This document shows positions 33,882-41,808 of a stretch of 64,000 nucleotides of DNA, piece after piece. Position 1 is the first letter of the stretch. Each line of letters begins with the position of its first letter. A program made the translations under genes and the position numbers. Below the pieces are notes generated by a model. The model saw only the letters and a program-made list of their open reading frames with translations. It was not told the origin of the DNA and ran no database searches. Origin of the DNA: Aquincola tertiaricarbonis (GTDB taxonomy: Bacteria > Pseudomonadota > Gammaproteobacteria > Burkholderiales > Burkholderiaceae_C); NCBI RefSeq assembly GCF_023573145.1, contig NZ_CP097636.1, forward strand, positions 3,162,001 through 3,226,000, read 5' to 3'.

Positions 33882-34913
33882 TCAGAAGTTGTGGCGGATG
33901 CCGACGGCGGTGGTGGCCGCGCGGTCCTGGCCTTGCAGCTTGTCGAACATGACCACGGCGTACACGTCGGTGCGCTTGGACAGGTTGTGGTCGTAGGCCA
34001 GGCTGGTGAACGAACGCTTGCTGTCGCGGGCGCCGGTGGTCTTGGCTTCACCGTACGAGGCCAGCACCTTGCCGGTGGCGGTGACGGGCACCGACACGCC
34101 GGCCTGCAGCGTGCGGTCGCGGGTGTCGTAGCCGGCGGCGCGCGCGGCGCCGACAAAGGTCTCGCCTTCCTTGATGCGGCCGACCTGACCGAAGGCCTTG
34201 ACCACGCCGAAGTCGTAGGAGGCGCCCAGCTGCCAGGCCGTCTCGTCGCCCCGGCTGAAGGCGGTTTGCACCTTCTGCGCGGCCAGCCCCAGGGCCAGCG
34301 GGCCGCTGGCGTACTGCAGGCTGCCGCCGATGTTGGGGCCTTCGCCCGCGCCCTCACCGGCCGAAACCAGCAGGTTGGCATTGAAGCCGCCGAACCTGGG
34401 CGTGCCGTAGCCCACCGCGTTGTTCCAGCCGCTGTCGCCCGACAGCTTGCCGATGCCGCCCTGGTAGATGGTGCGGATGGCCGGCGAAAAACCGAAGGAG
34501 TCGACGAAGGGATTGAACGACAGCGTGTTGACGAACAGCGGCGTGCCCATGCGACCCAGGCGGATGAAGCCGAAGTCGCCGCGGATGCCCACGTTGGCAT
34601 TGCGCGACCAGAACGAGTCGCCGGCGAAGCGGCCGGCCTCGCCGGTGTCCATGCGCATGAAGTGCTCCAGCGTGACGATGGCCTGCAGGCCGCCGCCCAG
34701 GTCCTCGGTTGCGCGGAAGCCCAGGAAGCTGGTCGCCATGCGGCCCGACGCCACCTGTTCGGTGCGCTTGCCACCGCTTTCCTTGAAGCTGCCGACGCTC
34801 ACGTCGGCGATGCCGTAGATCTGCACCGACTGCGCCTGCGCGACGCCGAGGCTGCAAAAGGTGGCGGCTGCCAGCGACACGGCGCGGGCCAGGCGGGGGA
34901 AAGCGAAATGCAT
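33882..34913 (-). CDS. Outer-membrane porin (Gram-negative trimeric porin family)
   Basis: A 343-residue outer-membrane beta-barrel protein with a signal peptide (cleavage after AQA, about residue 28). The mature start QSVQIYGIADVSV is the hallmark of Burkholderiales general porins, and the last residue is Phe (GIRHNF), the BAM recognition signal. LGFRATEDLGGGLQAIVTLE is also typical. ATG 34913 has an AGGAG site. It probably admits the substrate of the adjacent catabolic operon through the outer membrane. A shared operator-like sequence supports co-regulation. Confidence 0.93.
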   Translation of the reverse strand: MHFAFPRLARAVSLAAATFCSLGVAQAQSVQIYGIADVSVGSFKESGGKRTEQVASGRMATSFLGFRATEDLGGGLQAIVTLEHFMRMDTGEAGRFAGDSFWSRNANVGIRGDFGFIRLGRMGTPLFVNTLSFNPFVDSFGFSPAIRTIYQGGIGKLSGDSGWNNAVGYGTPRFGGFNANLLVSAGEGAGEGPNIGGSLQYASGPLALGLAAQKVQTAFSRGDETAWQLGASYDFGVVKAFGQVGRIKEGETFVGAARAAGYDTRDRTLQAGVSVPVTATGKVLASYGEAKTTGARDSKRSFTSLAYDHNLSKRTDVYAVVMFDKLQGQDRAATTAVGIRHNF

Positions 34914-34966
34914 GGGAACAGCTCCTGCAATGGATGATCGACCGATGGGGCGATACGCCAGAAGGC

Positions 34967-35001
34967 GTTTCATAGATGAACAAGAGATCAATCTATGAAA
35001 C
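34967..35001. promoter_or_regulatory. Perfect inverted repeat upstream of the porin gene
   Basis: GTTTCATAGAT (34967-34977) and ATCTATGAAAC (34991-35001) form an 11-bp perfect inverted repeat with a 13-nt spacer. The left arm plus spacer contains the palindrome TTCATAGATGAA (34969-34980). It lies 54-88 bp upstream of the porin start, in an otherwise plain intergenic region, and resembles the repeats before the catabolic operon. A regulator-binding site is the most likely reading. Confidence 0.6.
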
Positions 35002-35154
35002 ATCAGTTTGCACGGAGCGTGCCAAGGCCCGCATGGGGGTTTGTGCGGTGGAAAGGACCACAACATGCCTTCAAGGGGTGCACGAGCGCACCGGCACGGC
35101 GGGGCGCCGTACCAACAACGTGCGCCCGCAGGGCTGCCGGTGCGAGGGGGCCCG

Positions 35155-35880
35155 TCAGGCTTCGCGGTAGGCCGCGAACAGGTCGCGCAAGGCGGGTGCC
35201 GGTGGCGTCTGCTGCGGCCCGCTGACCGATTGCTCGATCTCGCGCAGATGGCGCCGCATCTCGGCCGCGGCCGAAGCGCCGGTGCCCGCACGCAGCACCG
35301 CGATCAACTCCTGGTGGCGGTGGGCCACGCAGGCCGGCCGGCCGGGTCGCTGGTAGAGCGCCAGCAGCAGCGAGGTGGTGGGCAGCAGCTCGTCGAGCAT
35401 GCGCACAAAAAGTGGATTGCCGGCCAGCCGCGCCAGCTCGCGGTGGAACTCGCCCGAGTGACGGATGGCCGCCGAGCGGTCGCCGCGCTCGTAGGCCTCG
35501 GTTTCGGCCTGCACCACGGCAGCCAGCCTGGCCAGCGCGGCGGCATCGAGCTGCCCCGCCAGCCGGCGCGCCACTTCACACTCGACCACGCGGCGGGCAT
35601 CGAACACATGCGCTGCCTCGGACGGACCCGGCTGCGGCACGGTGGCGCCCCGGTGGTGCTGCAGCTCCACCACCCGGTCCTGGGCCAGCCGGTGCAGGGC
35701 CTGGCGCACCACGGTGCGGCTGACGGCGAAGGACTCGGCCAGCTCCTCCTCGCGCAGCCGCGTGCCGGGCGCCAGCCGGTGTTCCAGGATGGCGCCGTAG
35801 ATGGCGTCGTAGATGCGCCGGGTCGACGGCGCGGCGTGGGGAGCGTCGGGGGCCGGAACTGCCTCGGCCGGCCTCGTCAC
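35155..35880 (-). CDS. GntR-family transcriptional regulator (FCD/FadR-like)
   Basis: A 241-residue GntR regulator: winged helix at about residues 20-80 (LREEELAESFAVSRTVVRQALHRL) and a helical FCD effector domain (about 85-215) with the metal-ligand pattern EFHRELA and HRHQELI. Start is GTG 35880, overlapping the stop of the second permease gene as GTGA; a GTG 21 bp upstream is also in frame. It is the last gene of the polyamine-type ABC operon and probably controls it through the TTTGTATGCAAT sites at 40081 and 40181. Confidence 0.92.
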   Translation of the reverse strand: MTRPAEAVPAPDAPHAAPSTRRIYDAIYGAILEHRLAPGTRLREEELAESFAVSRTVVRQALHRLAQDRVVELQHHRGATVPQPGPSEAAHVFDARRVVECEVARRLAGQLDAAALARLAAVVQAETEAYERGDRSAAIRHSGEFHRELARLAGNPLFVRMLDELLPTTSLLLALYQRPGRPACVAHRHQELIAVLRAGTGASAAAEMRRHLREIEQSVSGPQQTPPAPALRDLFAAYREA

Positions 35881-36755
35881 GCGCGGCGGCGCTTTTGCCA
35901 CAGCAGCACCACGGTCAGCGTCACGGCCATCACCGCGAAAGACACCACCGTGGTGACGGTGCCCAGCGCATAGATCACCGGCGTGGTGACGGTGGTGGTC
36001 AGCCCCTGCAGCTCCAGCGGCAGGGTGTTGAGGTCGCCCATCGCCTGCGAGCTGCGGGCGATCTCGTCCCAGCTAAGGGTGAAGCCGAACATGCCCACCC
36101 CGACCAGGCTGGGCCCGATCAGCGGCAGCACCACATGCACGAAGCGTTGCCACGGCGTGGCGCCCAGGTCTCGCGCCGCTTCTTCATACGCCGGGTTGAA
36201 GCGGTTGAAGATGGCGAACATGATCAGCAGGCCGAAGGGCAGCGTCCAGGTGAGCTGCGCGCCCAGACCCGAGGTGAACATGCCCAGCGCGGTGGCATAC
36301 GTCTCCAGCAGGCTGGGCGCCCAGGCCTCCAGCACGTGCTTGATGCCGCCGTCCAGCAGCCGGAACAGCAGCCCGATGCCCAGCGACACGATGATGGACG
36401 GCATGATCAGGCTGGCCACCACCGCATAGAACAGCGGCGTGCCGCCCGGCAGCTTCTTGCGGTAGGCCAGGCCCGCCAGCAGCGACAGCGCCACCGTCAG
36501 CACCATGACCACCGCGCCCAGCAGCAGCGAGCGGCGGAAGGCCGCGCCGATGTCGATGACGCCGATGCCTTCCCACAGCGTATGGAACCAGTGCAGCGAC
36601 CAGCCCCGCATCGGGAAGGTGAGGCCGCCTTCGGGGCCCTGGAAGCTGAGCACGAAGATGGCCAGCATCGGCCCGTACAGGAACAGCACGAACAGCACGA
36701 ACAGGATGGCCAGCGGCCAGAAGCCGGGCGCGCGTTGTTCTCGTTGAGCGGCCAT
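35877..36755 (-). CDS. ABC transporter permease (PotC-like)
   Basis: A 292-residue inner-membrane permease with six predicted helices and the EAA loop (EEAARDLGATPWQRFVHVVLPLI) that docks to the ATPase. It is the second permease of a spermidine/putrescine-type importer. ATG 36755 overlaps the stop of the first permease gene by one base (TGATG); the longer open frame upstream lies within that gene and is not coding. Confidence 0.93.
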   Translation of the reverse strand: MAAQREQRAPGFWPLAILFVLFVLFLYGPMLAIFVLSFQGPEGGLTFPMRGWSLHWFHTLWEGIGVIDIGAAFRRSLLLGAVVMVLTVALSLLAGLAYRKKLPGGTPLFYAVVASLIMPSIIVSLGIGLLFRLLDGGIKHVLEAWAPSLLETYATALGMFTSGLGAQLTWTLPFGLLIMFAIFNRFNPAYEEAARDLGATPWQRFVHVVLPLIGPSLVGVGMFGFTLSWDEIARSSQAMGDLNTLPLELQGLTTTVTTPVIYALGTVTTVVSFAVMAVTLTVVLLWQKRRRA

Positions 36756-37639
36756 CACAGCTCCTTGCGCAGGTTGACCATGCGCATCAGCGCCCAGATC
36801 ATCATCAGCACCACCGCGAGCAGGATGACCGCATTGGCCGCCGCCGCCGGAAACTGCAGGTAGCTGGCCTGCACCTGGATGATCTTGCCCACCGAGGCGA
36901 TCTGCTGGCCGCCCATCACGCCCACGGTGACGAAGTCGCCCATCACCAGCGCCACCACGAAGATGGAGCCGATGATCAGCCCGGTGCGCGTCAGCGGCAG
37001 GATCACGTGCACCACCGTCTGCCAGGCCGTGGCGCCGTTGTCGCGCGCAGCTTCGATCAGCGCGCGGTCGATGCGCATCATCGAGTTGAAGATCGGCACG
37101 ATCATGAACATCGTGTACAGGTGCACGAAGGCCAGGATCACCGAGAAGTCGGAGAACAGCAGCCACTCGATCGGCTGGTCGATCAGGTTCATGCCCATCA
37201 GCGTCTGGTTCACCAGGCCGTTGCGGCCCAGCAGCGGCACCCACGAGATCATGCGGATGACGTTGCTGGTCCAGAAGGGCACGGTGCAGATGATGAACAG
37301 CACCGTCTGCACCAGCGTGCTGCGCACGTGAAAGGCCATGAAGTACGCCAGCGCGAAGCCCAGCACCGCGGTGATCAGCCACACAAGGAAGCTGAACTTC
37401 AGCGTCGACGCGTAGGTCTTCAGGGTGACGCAGAGGTCGCCCTCACCGCCCAGGCCGCAGCCCTTGAAGATGTCGGCATAGCTTTGCAGCGTGAAGGCGG
37501 GGATCAGCTCGTAGTCCGTGGCCTGCCAGAAGCTGACCATCACGATGAGCAGCAGCGGCACCACGAAGAACACGAGGAACACCGCCGCCAACGGCCCGGC
37601 CTGCAGCCAGGCGACCCACCCTTTGCGCGCCGACATCAT
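36755..37639 (-). CDS. ABC transporter permease (PotB-like)
   Basis: A 294-residue permease with an N-terminal helix (LQAGPLAAVFLVFFVVPLLLI), further hydrophobic segments and the EAA loop IEAARDNGATAWQTVVHVILPLT. It pairs with the PotC-like permease, whose gene overlaps by one base. The gene is 16 bp downstream of the binding-protein gene. The importer type usually carries polyamines or related cationic or amino-acid-like compounds. Confidence 0.93.
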   Translation of the reverse strand: MMSARKGWVAWLQAGPLAAVFLVFFVVPLLLIVMVSFWQATDYELIPAFTLQSYADIFKGCGLGGEGDLCVTLKTYASTLKFSFLVWLITAVLGFALAYFMAFHVRSTLVQTVLFIICTVPFWTSNVIRMISWVPLLGRNGLVNQTLMGMNLIDQPIEWLLFSDFSVILAFVHLYTMFMIVPIFNSMMRIDRALIEAARDNGATAWQTVVHVILPLTRTGLIIGSIFVVALVMGDFVTVGVMGGQQIASVGKIIQVQASYLQFPAAAANAVILLAVVLMMIWALMRMVNLRKEL

Positions 37640-37655
37640 CTGGTCTACCTCAGGC

Positions 37656-38936
37656 TCATGCCGCTACAAATTCGTTCCACTTCTGGACCATGTAGGTGTT
37701 CTCGTCCATCAGCGCGTTCCAGCAGGCGATGCCGCCCATGCGCTGCTCGTACGAGCCACCGTCGCGCTTGCTGCCGGCCTTGGCCAGCAGTTCGCCGTTG
37801 GGCGCCTTGATGTCCTTCTCGGCGGCCTTGCCTTCCATCCAGTAGGCCCACTCGTAGGCTTCCATCTTGGACTTGGCGGTCTCCAGCACCGCGCTGTAGT
37901 AGCCCTGGCGGTTCAGGTAGGCGCCGGCCCAGCCATCGAGGAACCAGTTGATGAACTCATACGCGCCATCGAGCTTGCGGCCCGACAGCGTGGCCGGCAG
38001 GCCGAAGCCGGCCGCCCAGGCGCGGTAGCCTTCCTTCAGCGGCTGGAACACGCAGTCGATGCCCTTGGTGCGCACCGCCGTCACGGCCGGGCTCCACATC
38101 GACTGGATCACCACCTCGCCCGAGGCCATCAGGTTCACGCTCTCGTTGAAGTCCTTCCACAGGCTGCGGAACTGGCCGGCCTTCTTGGCTTCGATCAAGG
38201 TCTTGATCGTCAGGTCGATCTCGGCCTTGGTCATGTTGCCCTTGTCGGGGTACTTGTACAGGCCCATCGCCTCCACCACCATGGCCGCGTCCATGATGCC
38301 GATGGACGGGATGTTGAGGATGGCGGCCTTGCCCTTGAACTCCGGGTTCAGCAGCTCCTTCCAGCTCTCGATCGGCCGCTTGATCAGGTCGGGGCGGATG
38401 CCCAGCGTGTCGGCGTTGTACACGGTGGGAATCAGCGACATGAACTGCGTGGGCGACTTGGCGAAGACCTTGCTCTTCTCGCCTTCCAGGAAGATCACCT
38501 TCTTGGGCGCCGTGCCCTGGTCGCCCACCGCCTTGCCACCCACCATGCCGGTGGTGAACAGCGTGGTGATCTTGTCGGCGTTCTTGATCTTCTTGGTGTC
38601 GATGCCCTTCAGGTTGCCGGTGGGCACGATCTTCTTGAGCGAGAAGTATTCGGTGTCGATCAGGTCGAACGAGTTGGGCGAGGTGACGGCGCGCTGCGTC
38701 ACCACGTCGGTGTTCACCGGGATGTACTGGATCTTGATGCCGGTGTCGGCCTCGAACTTCTCGGCGATGCGCTTGTCCTGGTTCACCGCGGTGCCCAGGT
38801 AGCGCAGGGTGATCTTTTCCTGGGCCTGCACGAACGGGAAACCCGTCAGGCCGGTGGCGGCCACGCCGGCACCGGCGGCGGCCTTGAGCAAGCTGCGGCG
38901 CGGCAGGCCGGCAGTGTTCGTGGGGTCGGTCTTCAT
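37656..38936 (-). CDS. ABC transporter substrate-binding protein (PotD/extracellular family 1), Tat-exported
   Basis: A 426-residue periplasmic binding protein. Its N-terminus is a twin-arginine signal (PRRSLLKAAAGAG, cleavage after VQA at about residue 38), so it is probably folded before export. The mature part has the family start ITLRYLGTAVNQDKRIAEKFE and a C-terminal hinge with WFLDGWAGAYLNRQGYYS. ATG 38936 is used; the reading frame extends upstream without homology. It defines the ligand of the importer, which cannot be named from sequence. Confidence 0.9.
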   Translation of the reverse strand: MKTDPTNTAGLPRRSLLKAAAGAGVAATGLTGFPFVQAQEKITLRYLGTAVNQDKRIAEKFEADTGIKIQYIPVNTDVVTQRAVTSPNSFDLIDTEYFSLKKIVPTGNLKGIDTKKIKNADKITTLFTTGMVGGKAVGDQGTAPKKVIFLEGEKSKVFAKSPTQFMSLIPTVYNADTLGIRPDLIKRPIESWKELLNPEFKGKAAILNIPSIGIMDAAMVVEAMGLYKYPDKGNMTKAEIDLTIKTLIEAKKAGQFRSLWKDFNESVNLMASGEVVIQSMWSPAVTAVRTKGIDCVFQPLKEGYRAWAAGFGLPATLSGRKLDGAYEFINWFLDGWAGAYLNRQGYYSAVLETAKSKMEAYEWAYWMEGKAAEKDIKAPNGELLAKAGSKRDGGSYEQRMGGIACWNALMDENTYMVQKWNEFVAA

Positions 38937-39057
38937 CTCGCGGGTCTCCTGAAAAGGCGGGAGTGGATGGCGACGCCCGCGCTGGCGGGCACCACCGGGA
39001 AAGATCTCGACAGGGCGGCAAGTGCGGCCGGCATCGGCATCGGGCCCCTCACGGTCT

Positions 39058-40071
39058 TCAGCCTTGCAGCACGTGGGCATCGGCCTCGTGCCAGCTCATG
39101 GCCACGCGCTGGCCGGGTTCCAACGGCGCGGCATGGAACTGGGCATCGGGCACCAGGGCCACCCAGCCGGCGCTGTCGGGCCGGTCGTCGGCGCTGTCCT
39201 GTTCGTCCAGGCGGGTGGCCAGGTGCACCTGCACATGGCTGCCCTGATATTCCACGGCCTTCACGGTCACCGCCATCCCCGGGCCACCGCTGGGCGCCAG
39301 CACGGTGCGGTCGCTGCGCACCGCCACAGCACCCGATGGCGTGTCGACCACGTTGTGCGCACCGATGAAGCGCGCGATGAAGGCGGTGCGCGGGCGCTCG
39401 AAGACCTCGCGCGCGGTGCCGGCCTGCTCCACCTTGCCCTGGTTCATCACCACCACCAGGTCGGCCAGCGCCATCGCTTCTTCCTGCGAATGGGTCACGT
39501 GCACGAAGGTCATGCCCAGTTCGCGGTGCCAGCGCTGCAGTTCGGCCCGCATCTTGATGCGCAGAAAAGGGTCGAGCGCGGACAGCGGCTCGTCCAGCAG
39601 CAGCACGCGCGGCTGCGTCATCAACGCGCGTGCCAACGCCACCCGCTGCTGTTGCCCGCCCGACAGGGCCGACGGCAACCGCGCCGCATAAGGCGTCATG
39701 GCGACCAGCTCCAGCAGCTCACGGGCGCGTTTGTCGCGCGTGGCCTTGTCCACGCCCTTCATGCGGGCGCTGAAGGCCACGTTGTCGAGCACGCTGAGGT
39801 GGGGGAACAGCGCATAGCTCTGGAACATCATCGCGGTGCCGCGCTGCACCGGCTCCAGGTGCGTGATCTCGCGGCCGGCCAGCACCACATGCCCCTGTGT
39901 CGGCGTCTCGTGCCCGGCCACCATGCGCAGCGTCGAGGTCTTGCCGCAGCCTGAAGGCCCCAGCAGGCAGCAGTAGCTGCCGCCTTGGATCTTGAGGTCG
40001 ATACCAGCCACGGCCACGGCATCGCCGTAATGCTTGGTCAGCGAGACGAGTTCCAGGTCGGTGCGTTCCAT
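39058..40071 (-). CDS. ABC transporter ATP-binding protein (PotA-like)
   Basis: A 337-residue ATPase with Walker A GPSGCGKTST, signature LSGGQQQRVALARAL, Walker B LLLDEPLSALD and switch His in FVHVTHSQ, followed by a C-terminal TOBE domain from about residue 240. It is the first gene of the operon; a 121-bp gap separates it from the binding-protein gene, longer than elsewhere in the operon. One copy of the putative GntR operator lies 9 bp upstream of its start. Confidence 0.93.
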   Translation of the reverse strand: MERTDLELVSLTKHYGDAVAVAGIDLKIQGGSYCCLLGPSGCGKTSTLRMVAGHETPTQGHVVLAGREITHLEPVQRGTAMMFQSYALFPHLSVLDNVAFSARMKGVDKATRDKRARELLELVAMTPYAARLPSALSGGQQQRVALARALMTQPRVLLLDEPLSALDPFLRIKMRAELQRWHRELGMTFVHVTHSQEEAMALADLVVVMNQGKVEQAGTAREVFERPRTAFIARFIGAHNVVDTPSGAVAVRSDRTVLAPSGGPGMAVTVKAVEYQGSHVQVHLATRLDEQDSADDRPDSAGWVALVPDAQFHAAPLEPGQRVAMSWHEADAHVLQG

Positions 40072-40080
40072 CGTGGCGGT

Positions 40081-40192
40081 TTTGTATGCAATGCATATGC
40101 CAAGTGGTCATGCACCACGGCAGGCGCGGCACTTGCGGGCACTGGCTCACACCGCCCCTGCATGGGGCGGCGAAGCGCGATTTGTATGCAAT
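40081..40192. promoter_or_regulatory. Paired GntR-type operator sequences in the divergent promoter region
   Basis: TTTGTATGCAAT occurs twice, at 40081-40092 and 40181-40192, exactly 100 bp apart. The first copy extends into TATGCAATGCATA (40085-40097), a perfect palindrome around one base. Copy 1 lies next to the start of the ABC operon; copy 2 lies 41 bp before the racemase gene. The pattern suits a FCD-type GntR dimer that controls both promoters, possibly by looping. The GntR encoded at 35155-35880 is the natural candidate. Confidence 0.65.
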
Positions 40193-40232
40193 CTCCCTCT
40201 CAACCGACCCTGCACCTCACGCCGGAATTCGC

Positions 40233-40988
40233 ATGAAACTGCTCGTCGTCAACCCCAACACATCGGCCCCGATGACCGCGCAGATCGCTGCTGCAGCACG
40301 CGCCGTGGCAGCGCCCGGCACCACCATCGTGGCCACGCAGCCCGATTTCGGTGCGGCTTCGATCGAGGGGCACTACGACGACGCCTTCGCGGCGGCCGGC
40401 GTGGCTCAGCAGGCGCGCCTGCACGGTGCGCAGGTGGATGGCGTCGTCATCGCCTGCTTCGGCGACCCCGGCCTGGACGCCGCACGGGAAGCCTGTACCG
40501 CGCCGGTCATCGGCATCGCCGAAGCGGCGTTCCATGCAGCGTCGTTCCTGGCCACCGGCTTTTCGGTCGTCACCACGATGACGCGCACCTGCGTGATCGC
40601 CGAGCACCTGCTGCACAAGTACGGCTTCGAGCGCCGCTGCCGCGGCGTGCATGGCACCGACATTCCGGTGCTGGAGCTGGAAGCCGCGGGGCCGGCGCTG
40701 GTGACCCGCATCGAGGCTGCTGCGCGCCACGCGCTGCAGCACGACCGCAGTGGCGCCATCGTGCTGGGCTGCGCCGGCATGGCCGACCTGGCGGCGCAGC
40801 TGCAGCAGCGCCTGGGCGTGCCGGTGATCGACGGCGTGGCCGCCGCCGTCAAGTTCGCGGAAGGGCTGGCCGCGCTCGGCCTGCACACTTCGAAGCAGGG
40901 CGACTATGCGCGCCCTCTGCCAAAGGCTTACGCCGGCTGGGCCGCATCGCTGGGCTTTGCGCCGTCTGCCGTGGGTTCTTCGAGCTGA
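40233..40988 (+). CDS. Asp/Glu/hydantoin racemase-family protein
   Basis: A 251-residue protein of the Asp/Glu racemase superfamily. It starts MKLLVVNPNTSAPMT, typical of hydantoin/allantoin racemases, and has the two catalytic cysteines in VIACFGDPG (about residue 75) and VLGCAGMAD (about residue 183). It may racemise a hydantoin, allantoin or amino-acid-derived substrate. It is divergent from the polyamine-type ABC operon with a shared regulatory region, suggesting that the importer brings in its substrate or a precursor. Start ATG 40233 fits the family. Confidence 0.9.
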   Translation: MKLLVVNPNTSAPMTAQIAAAARAVAAPGTTIVATQPDFGAASIEGHYDDAFAAAGVAQQARLHGAQVDGVVIACFGDPGLDAAREACTAPVIGIAEAAFHAASFLATGFSVVTTMTRTCVIAEHLLHKYGFERRCRGVHGTDIPVLELEAAGPALVTRIEAAARHALQHDRSGAIVLGCAGMADLAAQLQQRLGVPVIDGVAAAVKFAEGLAALGLHTSKQGDYARPLPKAYAGWAASLGFAPSAVGSSS

Positions 40989-41001
40989 CCGTGGAATGAA
41001 A

Positions 41002-41027
41002 AAGGGCGCCTCCCGTGGGGCGCCCTT
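41002..41027 (-). terminator. Rho-independent terminator
   Basis: AAGGGCGCC (41002-41010) and GGCGCCCTT (41019-41027) form a perfect 9-bp stem with an 8-nt loop. On the minus strand the stem is followed by TTTTTCATT, a proper U-tract, so it ends the PEP-CTERM transcript (41083-41724). It may also stop the racemase mRNA from the other side, where the U-tract is missing. Confidence 0.85.
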
Positions 41028-41082
41028 GGTAGCAGGCCGCTGGGCCGCCTGCTGTTCAGCAGCCTGGCGGCCGCCGCGTCGT

Positions 41083-41724
41083 TCAGCGCGAAGCCTTGCG
41101 GCGGCGTGCGATCAGGCCGATGGCGCCCAGGCCGGCCAGCATCAGCGCATAGGTCTCGGGTTCGGGCACCGGCACGGCCTGCAGCACGTCCTGGTACGCG
41201 CCATTGGACCATTGAGTCAGCGTGTACTTCTGGGCGAACGGATCATTGTCCGCCGCCACGGTGCCGAGCCAGCTGGTGGCCAGGTCCTTGGCGCCGGTGA
41301 CTTGAACGAAGCTGAAGCTCGAGACGGTCGAACCGCCGGTCAGCTCCCACAGCGCCAGCTGGAAGGCCACCGCGCCTTGCTGGGTCTTCAGCGAGGTGTC
41401 GTAGAAGCGGTCGTACAGCTCCTGCACGCCCGACGGCGCCGAATAGGCGCTGGCGGTGTACGTTTGCGACGCGGCCACGGCGCTCTGGCCTTGCTCGATG
41501 CAGTAAGCCAGGAACGAGGTGCCGGTCGTCAGGTTCTGCACACCCCACAGCGTCGGCGTATGAAAGCCAGTCGACGACTGGGCCAGGCTGGTAGCCAGCT
41601 TGCCGTCTTCTGCGACGTAGACGTTGCTCGAATTGCCCACCGACAGCGTGTCGGCATGGGCTGCCGAAACGGCCAGCAGTGCTGCGGCGGCCAGACCGGC
41701 CAGGCGGAAGTGACGTTGCTTCAT
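41083..41724 (-). CDS. PEP-CTERM sorting domain protein
   Basis: A 213-residue exported protein. The signal peptide covers about the first 24 residues (ending AHA), and the C-terminus is a textbook PEP-CTERM tag: VPEPETYALMLAGLGAIGLIARRRK. The middle part resembles exported proteins with a Cys-containing, Gln-rich strand region (LAYCIEQGQ; AVAFQLALWEL), a pattern I recall from other PEP-CTERM proteins of unknown role. It would be processed by exosortase, whose gene is not in the window. It is followed by a strong terminator and lies 84 bp after the large adhesin gene. Confidence 0.88.
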   Translation of the reverse strand: MKQRHFRLAGLAAAALLAVSAAHADTLSVGNSSNVYVAEDGKLATSLAQSSTGFHTPTLWGVQNLTTGTSFLAYCIEQGQSAVAASQTYTASAYSAPSGVQELYDRFYDTSLKTQQGAVAFQLALWELTGGSTVSSFSFVQVTGAKDLATSWLGTVAADNDPFAQKYTLTQWSNGAYQDVLQAVPVPEPETYALMLAGLGAIGLIARRRKASR

Positions 41725-41761
41725 GGTTGGGTTTCCTCTCCCTTCAGTGGTTCAGTTCACG

Positions 41762-41783
41762 CCGGTCGGCGGCTGCCGACCGG
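41762..41783. terminator. Hairpin after the large surface-protein gene
   Basis: CCGGTCGGC (41762-41770) and GCCGACCGG (41775-41783) form a perfect 9-bp stem with a GGCT loop, 25 bp past the adhesin stop. There is no U-tract, so it may attenuate read-through into the PEP-CTERM gene or protect the 3' end of the long mRNA. Confidence 0.45.
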
Positions 41784-41808
41784 TCTCCTCCAGCAAGGCC
41801 TCGGAGCC

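Noticed and set aside
36756..37382. A longer form of the PotC-like permease
   Set aside because: The extra frame lies inside the PotB-like gene and has no permease features; the ATG at 36755 with TGATG overlap is the real start.
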